From contig CP054189.1 in NCBI GenBank assembly GCA_015709495.1, forward strand, positions 1,178,001-1,242,000: a DNA stretch of 64,000 nt, given 5' to 3'. The DNA comes from Chthonomonadaceae bacterium (lineage in GTDB: Bacteria; Armatimonadota; Fimbriimonadia; Fimbriimonadales; Fimbriimonadaceae). Shown in pieces: positions 25,867-33,813 of the stretch. The translations under genes were made by a program, and so were the position numbers. The notes beneath the pieces were generated by a model, which had not been told where the DNA came from, did not search any database, and saw nothing but the letters and a program-made list of their open reading frames with translations. Positions within the stretch are counted from its first letter, which is position 1; every line of letters begins with the position of its first letter.

Positions 25867-27252
25867 ATGCCTCGAACCCTTTTCGACAAAGTCTGGGACG
25901 CGCATGTCGTCGCCGAGATTCCCGGCGGGGGCGCGCTGATTTACATCGACCGCCACCTGGTCCACGAAGTCACCTCGCCGCAGGCCTTCGATGGCTTGCG
26001 CGAAGCCGGGCGCCGCGTACGAAGACCCGACCTCACCTTCGCCACGGTCGACCACAACGTCCCCACCGACGGCAGGCCCATCGACGAATCCTCTCTTTCG
26101 GGGCAGCAGCTCAAGGCCCTCGAAACCAACTGCCGCGAATTTGGGGTGCCTTTGTTTGGGTATCAGCAGTCGGGGCAAGGGATCGTCCATGTGATCGGCC
26201 CCCAGCTTGGGCTCACTCTGCCAGGGCTGACCCTCGTTTGCGGAGACAGCCATACCTCGACCCACGGAGCTTTCGGCGCGCTGGCGTTTGGGATCGGGAC
26301 GACCGAAGTCGAACACGTCCTCGCCACCCAAACCCTCCGAACCCCCGGCAAGCCGAAGTCCCTGGGCATCGAGGTCAGCGGCCACCTGCAAAGGGGCGTC
26401 ACCGCAAAGGACGTGATCCTCGCGGTTATCCGCAAGCTGGGGGCGAGCGGGGGCACGGGGTTTGTGGCCGAATACTACGGCGAGACGATTGCGAGCCTGC
26501 CGATGCACGCCCGAATGACGATCTGCAACATGTCGATCGAAATGGGCGCCCGGGCCGGGATGATCGCCCCTGACGACGTGACCTTTGCCTACATCGCCGA
26601 GGGCGACCGCCCCTACGCCCCTCAAGGAGAGGAGTTGGAGCGATGGATTTCGGAATGGAGGCTGCTGCGCACGGATTCGCCGGATGCCTTCGATCGGAGA
26701 GAGTCGCTCGAAGCAGGGAGCCTCCAGCCCCAGGTCAGTTGGGGGACGACCCCCGCGATGACGGCGGACGTCACGGGCAGCGTTCCCGAACCCGCGGACA
26801 AGTCCGAGGAGCGCGCCCTAATGTACATGGACCTCAGGCCGGGAACTCCGATGCAGGACATCCCGGTGAACGTGGTGTTCATCGGTTCCTGTACGAACTC
26901 CCGGATCGAGGACCTGCGGGATGCCGCCCGTCTTGCAGAGGGGAAGCGAGTGGCGAGCGGAGTGCGGGCGCTCGTAGTGCCCGGCAGTCAGCAGGTTCGG
27001 GAGCAGGCAGAGCGCGAGGGACTCGATCGCGTGTTTCGAGAGGCCGGCTTTGAGTGGCACTATTCGGGCTGTTCGATGTGTCTGGGGATGAACGGCGACG
27101 TGGTCAGGCCCTTCGAGCGTTGCGCCTCGACCAGCAATCGACCCTACGAAGGTCGTCAGGGTCCTTCGTCGCGCACGCACCTCGTGAGTCCGCTCACTGC
27201 GGCAGCGACGGCCCTCCGGGGCAAAATCGCCGATCCGCGCGACCTTTGTTGA
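25867..27252 (+). CDS. leuC: 3-isopropylmalate dehydratase large subunit
   Basis: The 461-residue protein belongs to the aconitase superfamily, with the 4Fe-4S ligands in [12 protein letters not shown] and GCSMCLGMN, and [20 protein letters not shown] near residue 125. The C-terminal [15 protein letters not shown] and [14 protein letters not shown] are LeuC signatures. It isomerises 2- to 3-isopropylmalate in leucine synthesis together with LeuD. leuD does not follow; the next gene is cytochrome b on the opposite strand. A TAGAAT hexamer at 25852-25857 ends 9 nt before the ATG. Homoaconitase is a less likely alternative. Confidence 0.92.
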   Translation: MPRTLFDKVWDAHVVAEIPGGGALIYIDRHLVHEVTSPQAFDGLREAGRRVRRPDLTFATVDHNVPTDGRPIDESSLSGQQLKALETNCREFGVPLFGYQQSGQGIVHVIGPQLGLTLPGLTLVCGDSHTSTHGAFGALAFGIGTTEVEHVLATQTLRTPGKPKSLGIEVSGHLQRGVTAKDVILAVIRKLGASGGTGFVAEYYGETIASLPMHARMTICNMSIEMGARAGMIAPDDVTFAYIAEGDRPYAPQGEELERWISEWRLLRTDSPDAFDRRESLEAGSLQPQVSWGTTPAMTADVTGSVPEPADKSEERALMYMDLRPGTPMQDIPVNVVFIGSCTNSRIEDLRDAARLAEGKRVASGVRALVVPGSQQVREQAEREGLDRVFREAGFEWHYSGCSMCLGMNGDVVRPFERCASTSNRPYEGRQGPSSRTHLVSPLTAAATALRGKIADPRDLC

Positions 27253-27260
27253 GCCGTTCG

Positions 27261-28427
27261 CTACTCCTGCGCCGAGGCGGTCGGTGGCCCGGCATGGGCG
27301 CCCGGGGGAGGCGTTTCGAGAATCCCCTTCAGCGTCATGACTCCGATCATCAGGATCACCGCGATCCCCGCCACAATGATCCACTGGCGACGCGCGGGGT
27401 GTCGCGAGGGCGACCGGTCGAGCCAAGGCAGGAACAGCATCCCAATGCTGACAAGCCCTGGCACGATGATCGTAGCGACGACTTCGTAGCCGGCGGGCAT
27501 GATCTTCAGAAGCTCATAGAGTCCCAGGAAGTACCACTCGGGCCGTGGGGAGAAGTCCGTCCCCGTAGGATCGGCGATGGCCTCCAAAGCAGGAGGAAAC
27601 GCCAGCGCCAAGTAGGCGACGATTCCCATCCCGCCCAAGACGACCACAGCGTCTTTGAAGAGTTGAACCGGGTAAAAAGGCACGGGCTTCCCCCGTTGCG
27701 GCAAGACGGGCCCGGCGATATGGTGACGCCGCACGAGATATAGGTGCAGCCCCGTACACACGATCAGCAGCGCGGGCAAGAGCATCACGTGGATCGCATA
27801 GAACCTCGTGAGGGTGAGCGCGCCGACCTCTTCGCCGCCCCGAACCAGCGCCATGAGTTGCTCGCCGATCCCCGGGACCGTCCCGGCGATGCGCGTGCCG
27901 ACCACCGTAGCCCAGTACGCCTTCTGGTCCCACGGCAAGAGGTAGCCAGTGAACGAGAAGCCCAGAATCAGGTTGAAGATGATGCATCCGACGAGCCACG
28001 TAAGCTCCCGCGGCTTCTTGTAGGAGCCCCAGAAGAACACCCGCAGGATGTGCAGTACGGTTACGATGACGATGGCTGTCGAGCCCCAAACGTGGAGCCC
28101 GCGCACGAACGAACCGAGCGGCACCTCGTAGGTGATGTGCTTGACGCTGGCGTGGGCGTCTTGGGTCGATGGCGAATAGAACATCGCCAATGCAAACCCC
28201 GTTACAAACTGAAACAGAAGCAGCGTGAGAAGCAGGTTCCCCAGCGTCTGCCACCACCCTACGCCGGGAGGCATCGGCTCATCGAGATTCTTGCGGACGA
28301 AGCCCCACCAGCCCAAACGAAGCTCCATCCAGTCGCCGAAACTGGGACGATCCCGGCGAAGCTCTTCCTCCACCGGGAGTTCTTCGGTTCGCGTTGTGGG
28401 GCGTTCGGGAGTGAGGCTATCCGGCAT
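27261..28427 (-). CDS. cytochrome b of a bc/b6f-type quinol complex
   Basis: The 388-residue protein carries both the b6-like N-terminal and subunit-IV-like C-terminal halves. Heme ligand pairs are H112/H126 and H213/H228, the latter with the 14-residue spacing of cytochrome b6. The quinol-site motif PEWY lies in RPEWYFLGLYELLK. About eight membrane helices are predicted. It oxidises menaquinol together with the Rieske protein encoded just upstream. It is the last gene of the operon beginning with the molybdenum subunit at 33557. No separate cytochrome c1 gene is present; the diheme domains of the neighbouring fusion may accept its electrons. Confidence 0.94.
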   Translation of the reverse strand: MPDSLTPERPTTRTEELPVEEELRRDRPSFGDWMELRLGWWGFVRKNLDEPMPPGVGWWQTLGNLLLTLLLFQFVTGFALAMFYSPSTQDAHASVKHITYEVPLGSFVRGLHVWGSTAIVIVTVLHILRVFFWGSYKKPRELTWLVGCIIFNLILGFSFTGYLLPWDQKAYWATVVGTRIAGTVPGIGEQLMALVRGGEEVGALTLTRFYAIHVMLLPALLIVCTGLHLYLVRRHHIAGPVLPQRGKPVPFYPVQLFKDAVVVLGGMGIVAYLALAFPPALEAIADPTGTDFSPRPEWYFLGLYELLKIMPAGYEVVATIIVPGLVSIGMLFLPWLDRSPSRHPARRQWIIVAGIAVILMIGVMTLKGILETPPPGAHAGPPTASAQE

Positions 28428-28430
28428 GGT

Positions 28431-28940
28431 CTACACCTTCTTTTGAATCCAGATCTTCCCGTCTTCGACTTTGACGGGATACGTGATCAAGGGTTTGGGC
28501 GGAGGTCCGGAAACCACGTTCCCGTCCGCATCGAACACGCCTCCGTGGCAAGGGCAAAGGTAACGCTCCTTGCCCTCGACCCAGGTTACTCGGCAACCTA
28601 AGTGCGTGCAGGTAGGGTCGAATGCGACGACGTCTTCGCCCGAGCGCTTCAGGAAAACCGTGTACTTGCGGTCGACTACGGCGAACCCATCTCGGATTCT
28701 CAGGATGTACGAGGTCTCCCTCGTTTGGCCCGGACCCAGTTCCGCGTCGTCCAGAATCGGCACCCAGTTGCTCTTCGATCGCCGCATCACGGGGGAGCCA
28801 ATGAACCCGAGCACGGGGCCGACGACGACGGCGCCCACCACCAGGTTGATGGCCGCCACCAGCCAGCCGAGAACGGTGCGTCGGGCCGGTTTCGGCGGGT
28901 CGCTGGCGGTGTTGTTTGCTTGTTTGCGGTTCGTCTTCAT
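28431..28940 (-). CDS. Rieske 2Fe-2S protein
   Basis: The 169-residue product has the cluster motifs CTHLGC (C111, H113) and CPCHGG (C129, H132), with C116 and C131 positioned for the stabilising disulfide. The N-terminus carries ARRTVLGWL then a hydrophobic segment (residues 22-48), a Tat signal-anchor. It moves electrons from quinol at cytochrome b to a cytochrome c. The gene ends 3 nt before cytochrome b and starts 28 nt after the fused Fe-S/cytochrome c/membrane protein, so it is in the same operon. Confidence 0.94.
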   Translation of the reverse strand: MKTNRKQANNTASDPPKPARRTVLGWLVAAINLVVGAVVVGPVLGFIGSPVMRRSKSNWVPILDDAELGPGQTRETSYILRIRDGFAVVDRKYTVFLKRSGEDVVAFDPTCTHLGCRVTWVEGKERYLCPCHGGVFDADGNVVSGPPPKPLITYPVKVEDGKIWIQKKV

Positions 28941-28968
28941 GGTTTCGAGCGGAGTTGAGCCAAATCCA

Positions 28969-31053
28969 TCAGGGGTAATAGCGGAGATTCACGGGTCCAT
29001 CGAAATTGGGGTCGAGAGTCTTCATCAGGTCCTCGGCGATGCGCTGCGACTTGTGGTGCCGCCCCGGCGAAGGCTCGCGAGAAAAGCCCAGCTCGACGCC
29101 GCTCTTGACGATCTCTTCGCACAATCGGGTGAGAGCGACCATGGTCGGGACGATCCAGACGTGCATGAATCGGGTGAACGGCGCGGTCGCGAGCAGAAGA
29201 AGTACCGACGCCAAGTGCCACAGATAGATCGGCTGAACCCAACCGGTCAGACCCGTGCGCTTCATCACGACGACGAGGAACCCACTCAGCAGCGTGTTGA
29301 GCAGGAGGTTGAGGAAAAGGAAGTCGCGGCCTTGGGTCACGCCGTTGTCGATGTACTCGTCGGTCCTGTACCGAACCATCACAGCGAACACGCCCGCGAG
29401 CGCGGCGACTCCTGAAAGGATCGGCAAGAGCTTGAGCGGATCGAACAGCGGCATCTCTGCCCGCGTCGGATTGAATATCTGAATCAAGACATCCGCGAGC
29501 ATCAGGCCGACGAAGCCATAGAGGATCAATCCGTGGAGAAACCACCGCATCTTGTTCCTACGCCAGAGCGAAGCCACCAAGAACCCGTCCACGATCAGCG
29601 ACCAAGTGGCGATGCCGAACGCTCGCAGTACCCCGAACTTCTTGACCGCGCTCCAAAGCTGCTTGGGGGCCGACAGTCGAATCCAATAGAGCCAAACCTT
29701 CGTGCCGAAAACGAAAGCGAACAGCGTCACGAACAGGAACACGATCGCGACGTTCTTTGTCGAAAGGAACTGCCCGACCTTGAAGGCGAGGGGGATCAGA
29801 TTCTCGTCCCAAGGCTTCTGCTTGACCTCTTGGTAGACCTGAGCAACCTGTTCGTCGGAGAGTTCCGACTCCTTAGTGGCGGGCATCATGCCCTTTCCTT
29901 TGCGAACGATCTGGTGAAACTCTTCTTCGGTCAGTTTCGTTTGGGCGATCGGAGGTCCCAGCCCCCCCATAGCCGACAGGCCGTGACACCCCATGCAACT
30001 CGATGTCGCGTACAACTCGTCGGGAGGTGGGGCCTTGGCGATCTCGATGTCGGCGGCCCCCAGTTCCTCGAAGATTAGTTCCATGTCTTCGTCGGAGAGG
30101 TCGGAGTCCGGAGTCGGAGGCATCGCGCCCTTGCCCTCTCGAACGAGCTGTGCGAACTCCCACTTGTCGAGGGCCAAAGGAACGATAGCAGGGCCGGGGT
30201 CGCCCTTCCCAGCGGGCCCGTGACAACTCGCGCACATCGAACTCTCGTAGGCGTGCATTTCGCCCTCATGATCCTGAGCCTGAACCGAGGACACCAGCGA
30301 GGCAAGCCCGATCCCAAGAAGCGCAAGGACCGTAGCAAGCTTCCCGCCTGATCTCGATCCTCGAGTTGGCAGGGGTTCGGCGCGCTCGGGGGCGGCTCTT
30401 CCGCCCAGAGTCGCAGAATCCTGCGAAGCCATCGTGCCGAGATAACACCCTGCCGGTTTCGTCCCCGCTTGGGGGAGCAACGGGAAGGGATAGCGCTTCG
30501 TTTGCACCTTTTCCTGTTCGATATAGGTTGAAATCTCGCTGGTGGGGTCGTCGAGGTCGCCGAAGATTCTCGCGTGGGTCGGGCACGCCACCACACAGGC
30601 CGGATCGAGCCCTTCGTCCACCCGCTGCACGCAGTACGTACACTTCCGGGCGACGTTGGGCTGAAGCCGCGGCTTGACGAAGTCCCTCTCGTAAGGCTCG
30701 TCTTCGTTCAAGTACCAGGCGTCCTTTTCTTGAAGGATGATGTTGCCGTAGGGGCAGGACGACACGCAAGCGCCAGTACCTCGACACCTGTCCTGATCGA
30801 TCAGCACGACGCCGTCTTGCCTCTTAAAGATCGCCTTATTGGGGCAGGCCTTGAGGCAGGGCGGGTTCTCGCAGTGGTAACAGAGCATCGGCAGGTACAC
30901 GCGCTTCGTGTGCGGATACTTGCCGGCTTCGATGTTCAGGACCCGCGCGAAGAAGACGTCGACGGGCGTGCCGTTCTCTTGTTTGCAGGCTACCGTGCAG
31001 GCATCGCATCCGATGCACCGCGTCAGGTCGATGAGCATCGCGAGGCGGGCCAT
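28969..31053 (-). CDS. fused NarH/DmsB-like Fe-S, diheme cytochrome c and NarI-like membrane subunit
   Basis: One uninterrupted 694-residue frame joins three parts. Residues 1-170 are a four-cluster ferredoxin subunit: C13/16/19/23, C58/61/66/70, C90/T93/C96/C100 and C138/141/153/157; the Cys-to-Thr change at 93 predicts a 3Fe-4S cluster, as in NarH. A hydrophobic helix (239-256, ending VQA) leads to two cytochrome c domains with CASCH (274-278) and CMGCH (353-357) and probable Met ligands in GAMPP and GMMPA. From about 430 to 665 come five or six helices resembling the cytochrome b subunit of nitrate reductases. The start shares one base with the stop of the upstream molybdenum subunit. It should carry electrons between quinol, hemes c and the catalytic subunit. 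Fusion is directly seen; electron path is inferred. Confidence 0.88.
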   Translation of the reverse strand: MARLAMLIDLTRCIGCDACTVACKQENGTPVDVFFARVLNIEAGKYPHTKRVYLPMLCYHCENPPCLKACPNKAIFKRQDGVVLIDQDRCRGTGACVSSCPYGNIILQEKDAWYLNEDEPYERDFVKPRLQPNVARKCTYCVQRVDEGLDPACVVACPTHARIFGDLDDPTSEISTYIEQEKVQTKRYPFPLLPQAGTKPAGCYLGTMASQDSATLGGRAAPERAEPLPTRGSRSGGKLATVLALLGIGLASLVSSVQAQDHEGEMHAYESSMCASCHGPAGKGDPGPAIVPLALDKWEFAQLVREGKGAMPPTPDSDLSDEDMELIFEELGAADIEIAKAPPPDELYATSSCMGCHGLSAMGGLGPPIAQTKLTEEEFHQIVRKGKGMMPATKESELSDEQVAQVYQEVKQKPWDENLIPLAFKVGQFLSTKNVAIVFLFVTLFAFVFGTKVWLYWIRLSAPKQLWSAVKKFGVLRAFGIATWSLIVDGFLVASLWRRNKMRWFLHGLILYGFVGLMLADVLIQIFNPTRAEMPLFDPLKLLPILSGVAALAGVFAVMVRYRTDEYIDNGVTQGRDFLFLNLLLNTLLSGFLVVVMKRTGLTGWVQPIYLWHLASVLLLLATAPFTRFMHVWIVPTMVALTRLCEEIVKSGVELGFSREPSPGRHHKSQRIAEDLMKTLDPNFDGPVNLRYYP

Positions 31054-33557
31054 CAGTCGTTGTTCCTTGTTGCGGTTCCGATCGGGCGTCTCTCGGAATC
31101 GAGCGCCCTATCCTTTGAGTTCACCTTCCGAACGTCTACGCGCGTGTCTTTCCAGTGTTGGCCGGGAGCATAGACCGCCGGGAGGTAGTAGTTCTCGTGC
31201 GTGGGTTTGATCTTCTGGTGGGTGTGGACGCTATGGTACTTTCCCTCGGCAAGGTACCGATGCCACCATGCGTGGTCGGTGCAGAGAACCCCCGGCTTGA
31301 TTCCTTCCGTCACGAGCGCCCAGAGCCGGTAGGAGCCGTTGTTGTTAAACACCTCGACTTCGTCCCCGTCGTGAATCCCTCTCGCCGCCGCGTCGATCGG
31401 GTGGATTTCGATCACGGGCTTGCGGTTGAGGTTGAGCAACACGGGGTTGTTGCTGTGGGTCGAGTGAACGCGCCACTTGCTGTGCGGAGTCATGATGCAG
31501 AACGGCAGTTTCTGATCCTCGTCGGGCAGGTGAGAGAACCCAGCCTTGTAGACGGGTAGGTTTTCTCCCAACTTCGTGAACGCGTCTTCTTCCTTGTAGA
31601 ACTCCATGCGCCCGGTCTTGAGGAATTCGCGTTGCGACCCTTCGGGGAACGGGTAGGCCCGCGGAGGGAACAGCTTGAAGTCGTGGAACTGCTCGTCGCA
31701 TCCCACCTCAGGGTCGTGTACCTTCAGCCGAACCGGCCCCTCCTTCAACTGCTCGATGGTGATCCCCTCGACCTCCTTGCCTCCGCCGTCGAGCATCTTC
31801 TGAATGGCGGTCCACTCGTCGACGTCGAAGTACTTCAGCAGCGTGGGGTCAACCCGCCTCACGAGCTCGCGCGCGATCCAGAACTCCGTGCGGGAGTTGT
31901 ATTGAGGCTTCACGACCTCGTTTTGAATCTGCAGGTAGGGGTGGCAAGAAGTTCCTACCAACTCCACCTTTTCCCAAAAGGTCGGGCAGGGGAGCACGAC
32001 GTCCGCGTACTCGCAGGTCGGGCTCATCGAGAAGTCCTGCACCACGAACAGGTCGAGGGCGTCGATCGAGTCCTTCAGAGGCGCGGACCACTCAGTAACC
32101 AAGGGGTTGGCGTGGGAGCAGAAGAGCGCCTTGAATCCGTCTTTCGGGTACTTGATCTTGGGGTTGATCGTTTCGGTCGGACCCCCCAGGACGAAGTAGT
32201 GCATCGGCACGTTGTTGGGGCGTTTGCCTTCGGGGAACCACCATGGCGAGACATCGAGCCTGAAGTGGTGCTGGCCCGAATAGATCGAGACGGACTCTCC
32301 CGGCTTGCCGTGCGCCCCTGCGAGGGCCGAGAACAGCAGGATCGCTCGAATGGTGAGGTCGCCGTGCAGCCGGTGGTTGATCCCCATGCCGATAATGATC
32401 GAACTGGGTCGTTGGGTGGCGTAATCGCGAGCCAGCTTACGAATCGTCGTCGCTGGGATGTCACTGATCGTCTCGACGTATTCGGGCCGGTACTCTTCGC
32501 GCGAAACGACGTCCTCAATCAACTGAAACACCGGAGTGATCTCAACGCTCTTGCCTTCGATCGTGGCCTGTCGCGTTCCGCGGAAAGCGGGCCGAAGGTC
32601 GTCGGGCAGTTTTAGGGTGTCCTTGGGCAGAACGAAGAACCCGTCTTTTCCTTCATCCCACACGACGAACTCGTCGCTCCCACCCAAACCTACATCGGAA
32701 GCTCTCAATCGCTGGCCGTTGTCGCTTCGGACGAGGGTCGCGCAGTCGGTGAAGGTCTTGAGGAAGTCCCAATCCACCAGGTCCTCGTTGATCAGCACTT
32801 GGCACATCGAAAGCGCGAGCGCTCCGTCGGTGCCGGGGTTGATCGGCAGCCAGTAGTCGGCGCCCTTGGCGGTCTGGCTGCACCGCGGGTCGATGCAGTA
32901 AATCTGGCAGTTGTTCCGTTGCTTGGCGTATTGCGTGAGAAACTTCGCGTCGGGGATGCGGGTCTGGAAGACGTTGCTGGACCACAAGATCGCGGTCTTG
33001 GCGTGTCCCCAACTCTTGGTCTCGCATTCCACGCAGTCGATCCCGAAGGTGTGCGTGAATCCCATCGAGATGTCGCCGTTGAAGTCATACGCGGTCGCGA
33101 ACGACATTCCGAGCAGCGCCGCCATCCGCACTTGCGCGCCCTTTTGAACGTATCCCGTGCCGACGACTTGGTTGAAGAGCAGCATGTGGTCGGCGCCGTG
33201 ATCCCGAATGATCCGCTTCATGTGCTCGGCGATGTGGTCGAGCGCCTCGTCCCACGTCGCCTCTTTCCACTTGCCTTCGCCTCGCGCGCCCTGACGAATG
33301 AGCGGTGTCTTGATGCGGTCAGGTCCGTAGATGAGGTGGGTCATCGACATCCCGCGCAGGCATCCTCGAGGGTTGTACTCCTGGCAGGGGTAGTCGGCCG
33401 CAGGCTTGAGGTCGACGATCACATCGTCGACGACGGTCGCAAGCCAACCGCACGCCCCCGTGCAATTGGGGCTGTCCGTGGTGCGAACGACCTTCTGGTT
33501 CTCGCGGGAGGGCGCCGCTTGTTTCGTGCGGCCCGGAACTGCATGTCGAGTTGCCAT
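31053..33557 (-). CDS. type II DMSO-reductase family molybdenum subunit (nitrate reductase-like)
   Basis: The 834-residue protein matches the NarG branch: NCTGACGW and YNPRGCLRG supply C32, C36 and C66 of the FS0 cluster, with D28 where NarG has a histidine. YDFNGDISMG places D162 at the molybdenum-ligand position, and WSSNVFQTRIPDAKF follows as in NarG. The C-terminal THSNNPVLLNLNRKPVIEIH belongs to the molybdopterin-binding domain. There is no twin-arginine signal, so it is probably cytoplasmic. It binds Mo-bis-MGD and reduces an oxyanion; nitrate is inferred from the divergent NarK gene. No NarJ-type chaperone is adjacent. Length is shorter than NarG (about 1,200 aa). Confidence 0.88.
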   Translation of the reverse strand: MATRHAVPGRTKQAAPSRENQKVVRTTDSPNCTGACGWLATVVDDVIVDLKPAADYPCQEYNPRGCLRGMSMTHLIYGPDRIKTPLIRQGARGEGKWKEATWDEALDHIAEHMKRIIRDHGADHMLLFNQVVGTGYVQKGAQVRMAALLGMSFATAYDFNGDISMGFTHTFGIDCVECETKSWGHAKTAILWSSNVFQTRIPDAKFLTQYAKQRNNCQIYCIDPRCSQTAKGADYWLPINPGTDGALALSMCQVLINEDLVDWDFLKTFTDCATLVRSDNGQRLRASDVGLGGSDEFVVWDEGKDGFFVLPKDTLKLPDDLRPAFRGTRQATIEGKSVEITPVFQLIEDVVSREEYRPEYVETISDIPATTIRKLARDYATQRPSSIIIGMGINHRLHGDLTIRAILLFSALAGAHGKPGESVSIYSGQHHFRLDVSPWWFPEGKRPNNVPMHYFVLGGPTETINPKIKYPKDGFKALFCSHANPLVTEWSAPLKDSIDALDLFVVQDFSMSPTCEYADVVLPCPTFWEKVELVGTSCHPYLQIQNEVVKPQYNSRTEFWIARELVRRVDPTLLKYFDVDEWTAIQKMLDGGGKEVEGITIEQLKEGPVRLKVHDPEVGCDEQFHDFKLFPPRAYPFPEGSQREFLKTGRMEFYKEEDAFTKLGENLPVYKAGFSHLPDEDQKLPFCIMTPHSKWRVHSTHSNNPVLLNLNRKPVIEIHPIDAAARGIHDGDEVEVFNNNGSYRLWALVTEGIKPGVLCTDHAWWHRYLAEGKYHSVHTHQKIKPTHENYYLPAVYAPGQHWKDTRVDVRKVNSKDRALDSERRPIGTATRNND

Positions 33558-33630
33558 TTTCTGTCGTCCTCTGTCCTTGATCCTGTTCGGCCTGGACCCA
33601 CGAGCATGGTGCCTCAGGCAACTTGCTCGC

Positions 33631-33652
33631 CGCTATGAGCCGGATCATAGCG
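33631..33652. promoter_or_regulatory. inverted repeat between divergent nar-like genes, candidate operator
   Basis: Arms CGCTATGA and TCATAGCG are perfect 8-bp complements around the 6-nt centre GCCGGA. The site lies 74 bp upstream of the molybdenum-subunit start and 162 bp upstream of the NarK start, in the only sizeable gap of the cluster. It does not match FNR or NarL consensus sites. Confidence 0.45.
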
Positions 33653-33813
33653 AACTAAACTTGCCATCGTGGTCAATAATATACTTTGGAATCGGATGAG
33701 TGCCGCAACCCCGGTCGGGAGTTGTCGAAGGCGCGCCCCAAGCCCCTCAAGGCTGAGGTGTTCGGCGTTCCGGCAACTGCGCTTCGATCGGGTAGGTAGG
33801 AGAAGACGAACTA

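Noticed and set aside
30427-30432. Separate cytochrome c gene starting at ATG 30432 inside the fusion
   Set aside because: It is in the same frame as the Fe-S part, with no stop before it and no ribosome site upstream. An internal start is possible but there is no evidence for it.
33661-33700. Conventional promoter with TTGCCA and TATACT upstream of narK
   Set aside because: Spacing between the two hexamers is about 13 bp, too short, and a ribosome site rather than a -10 box precedes the GTG start.
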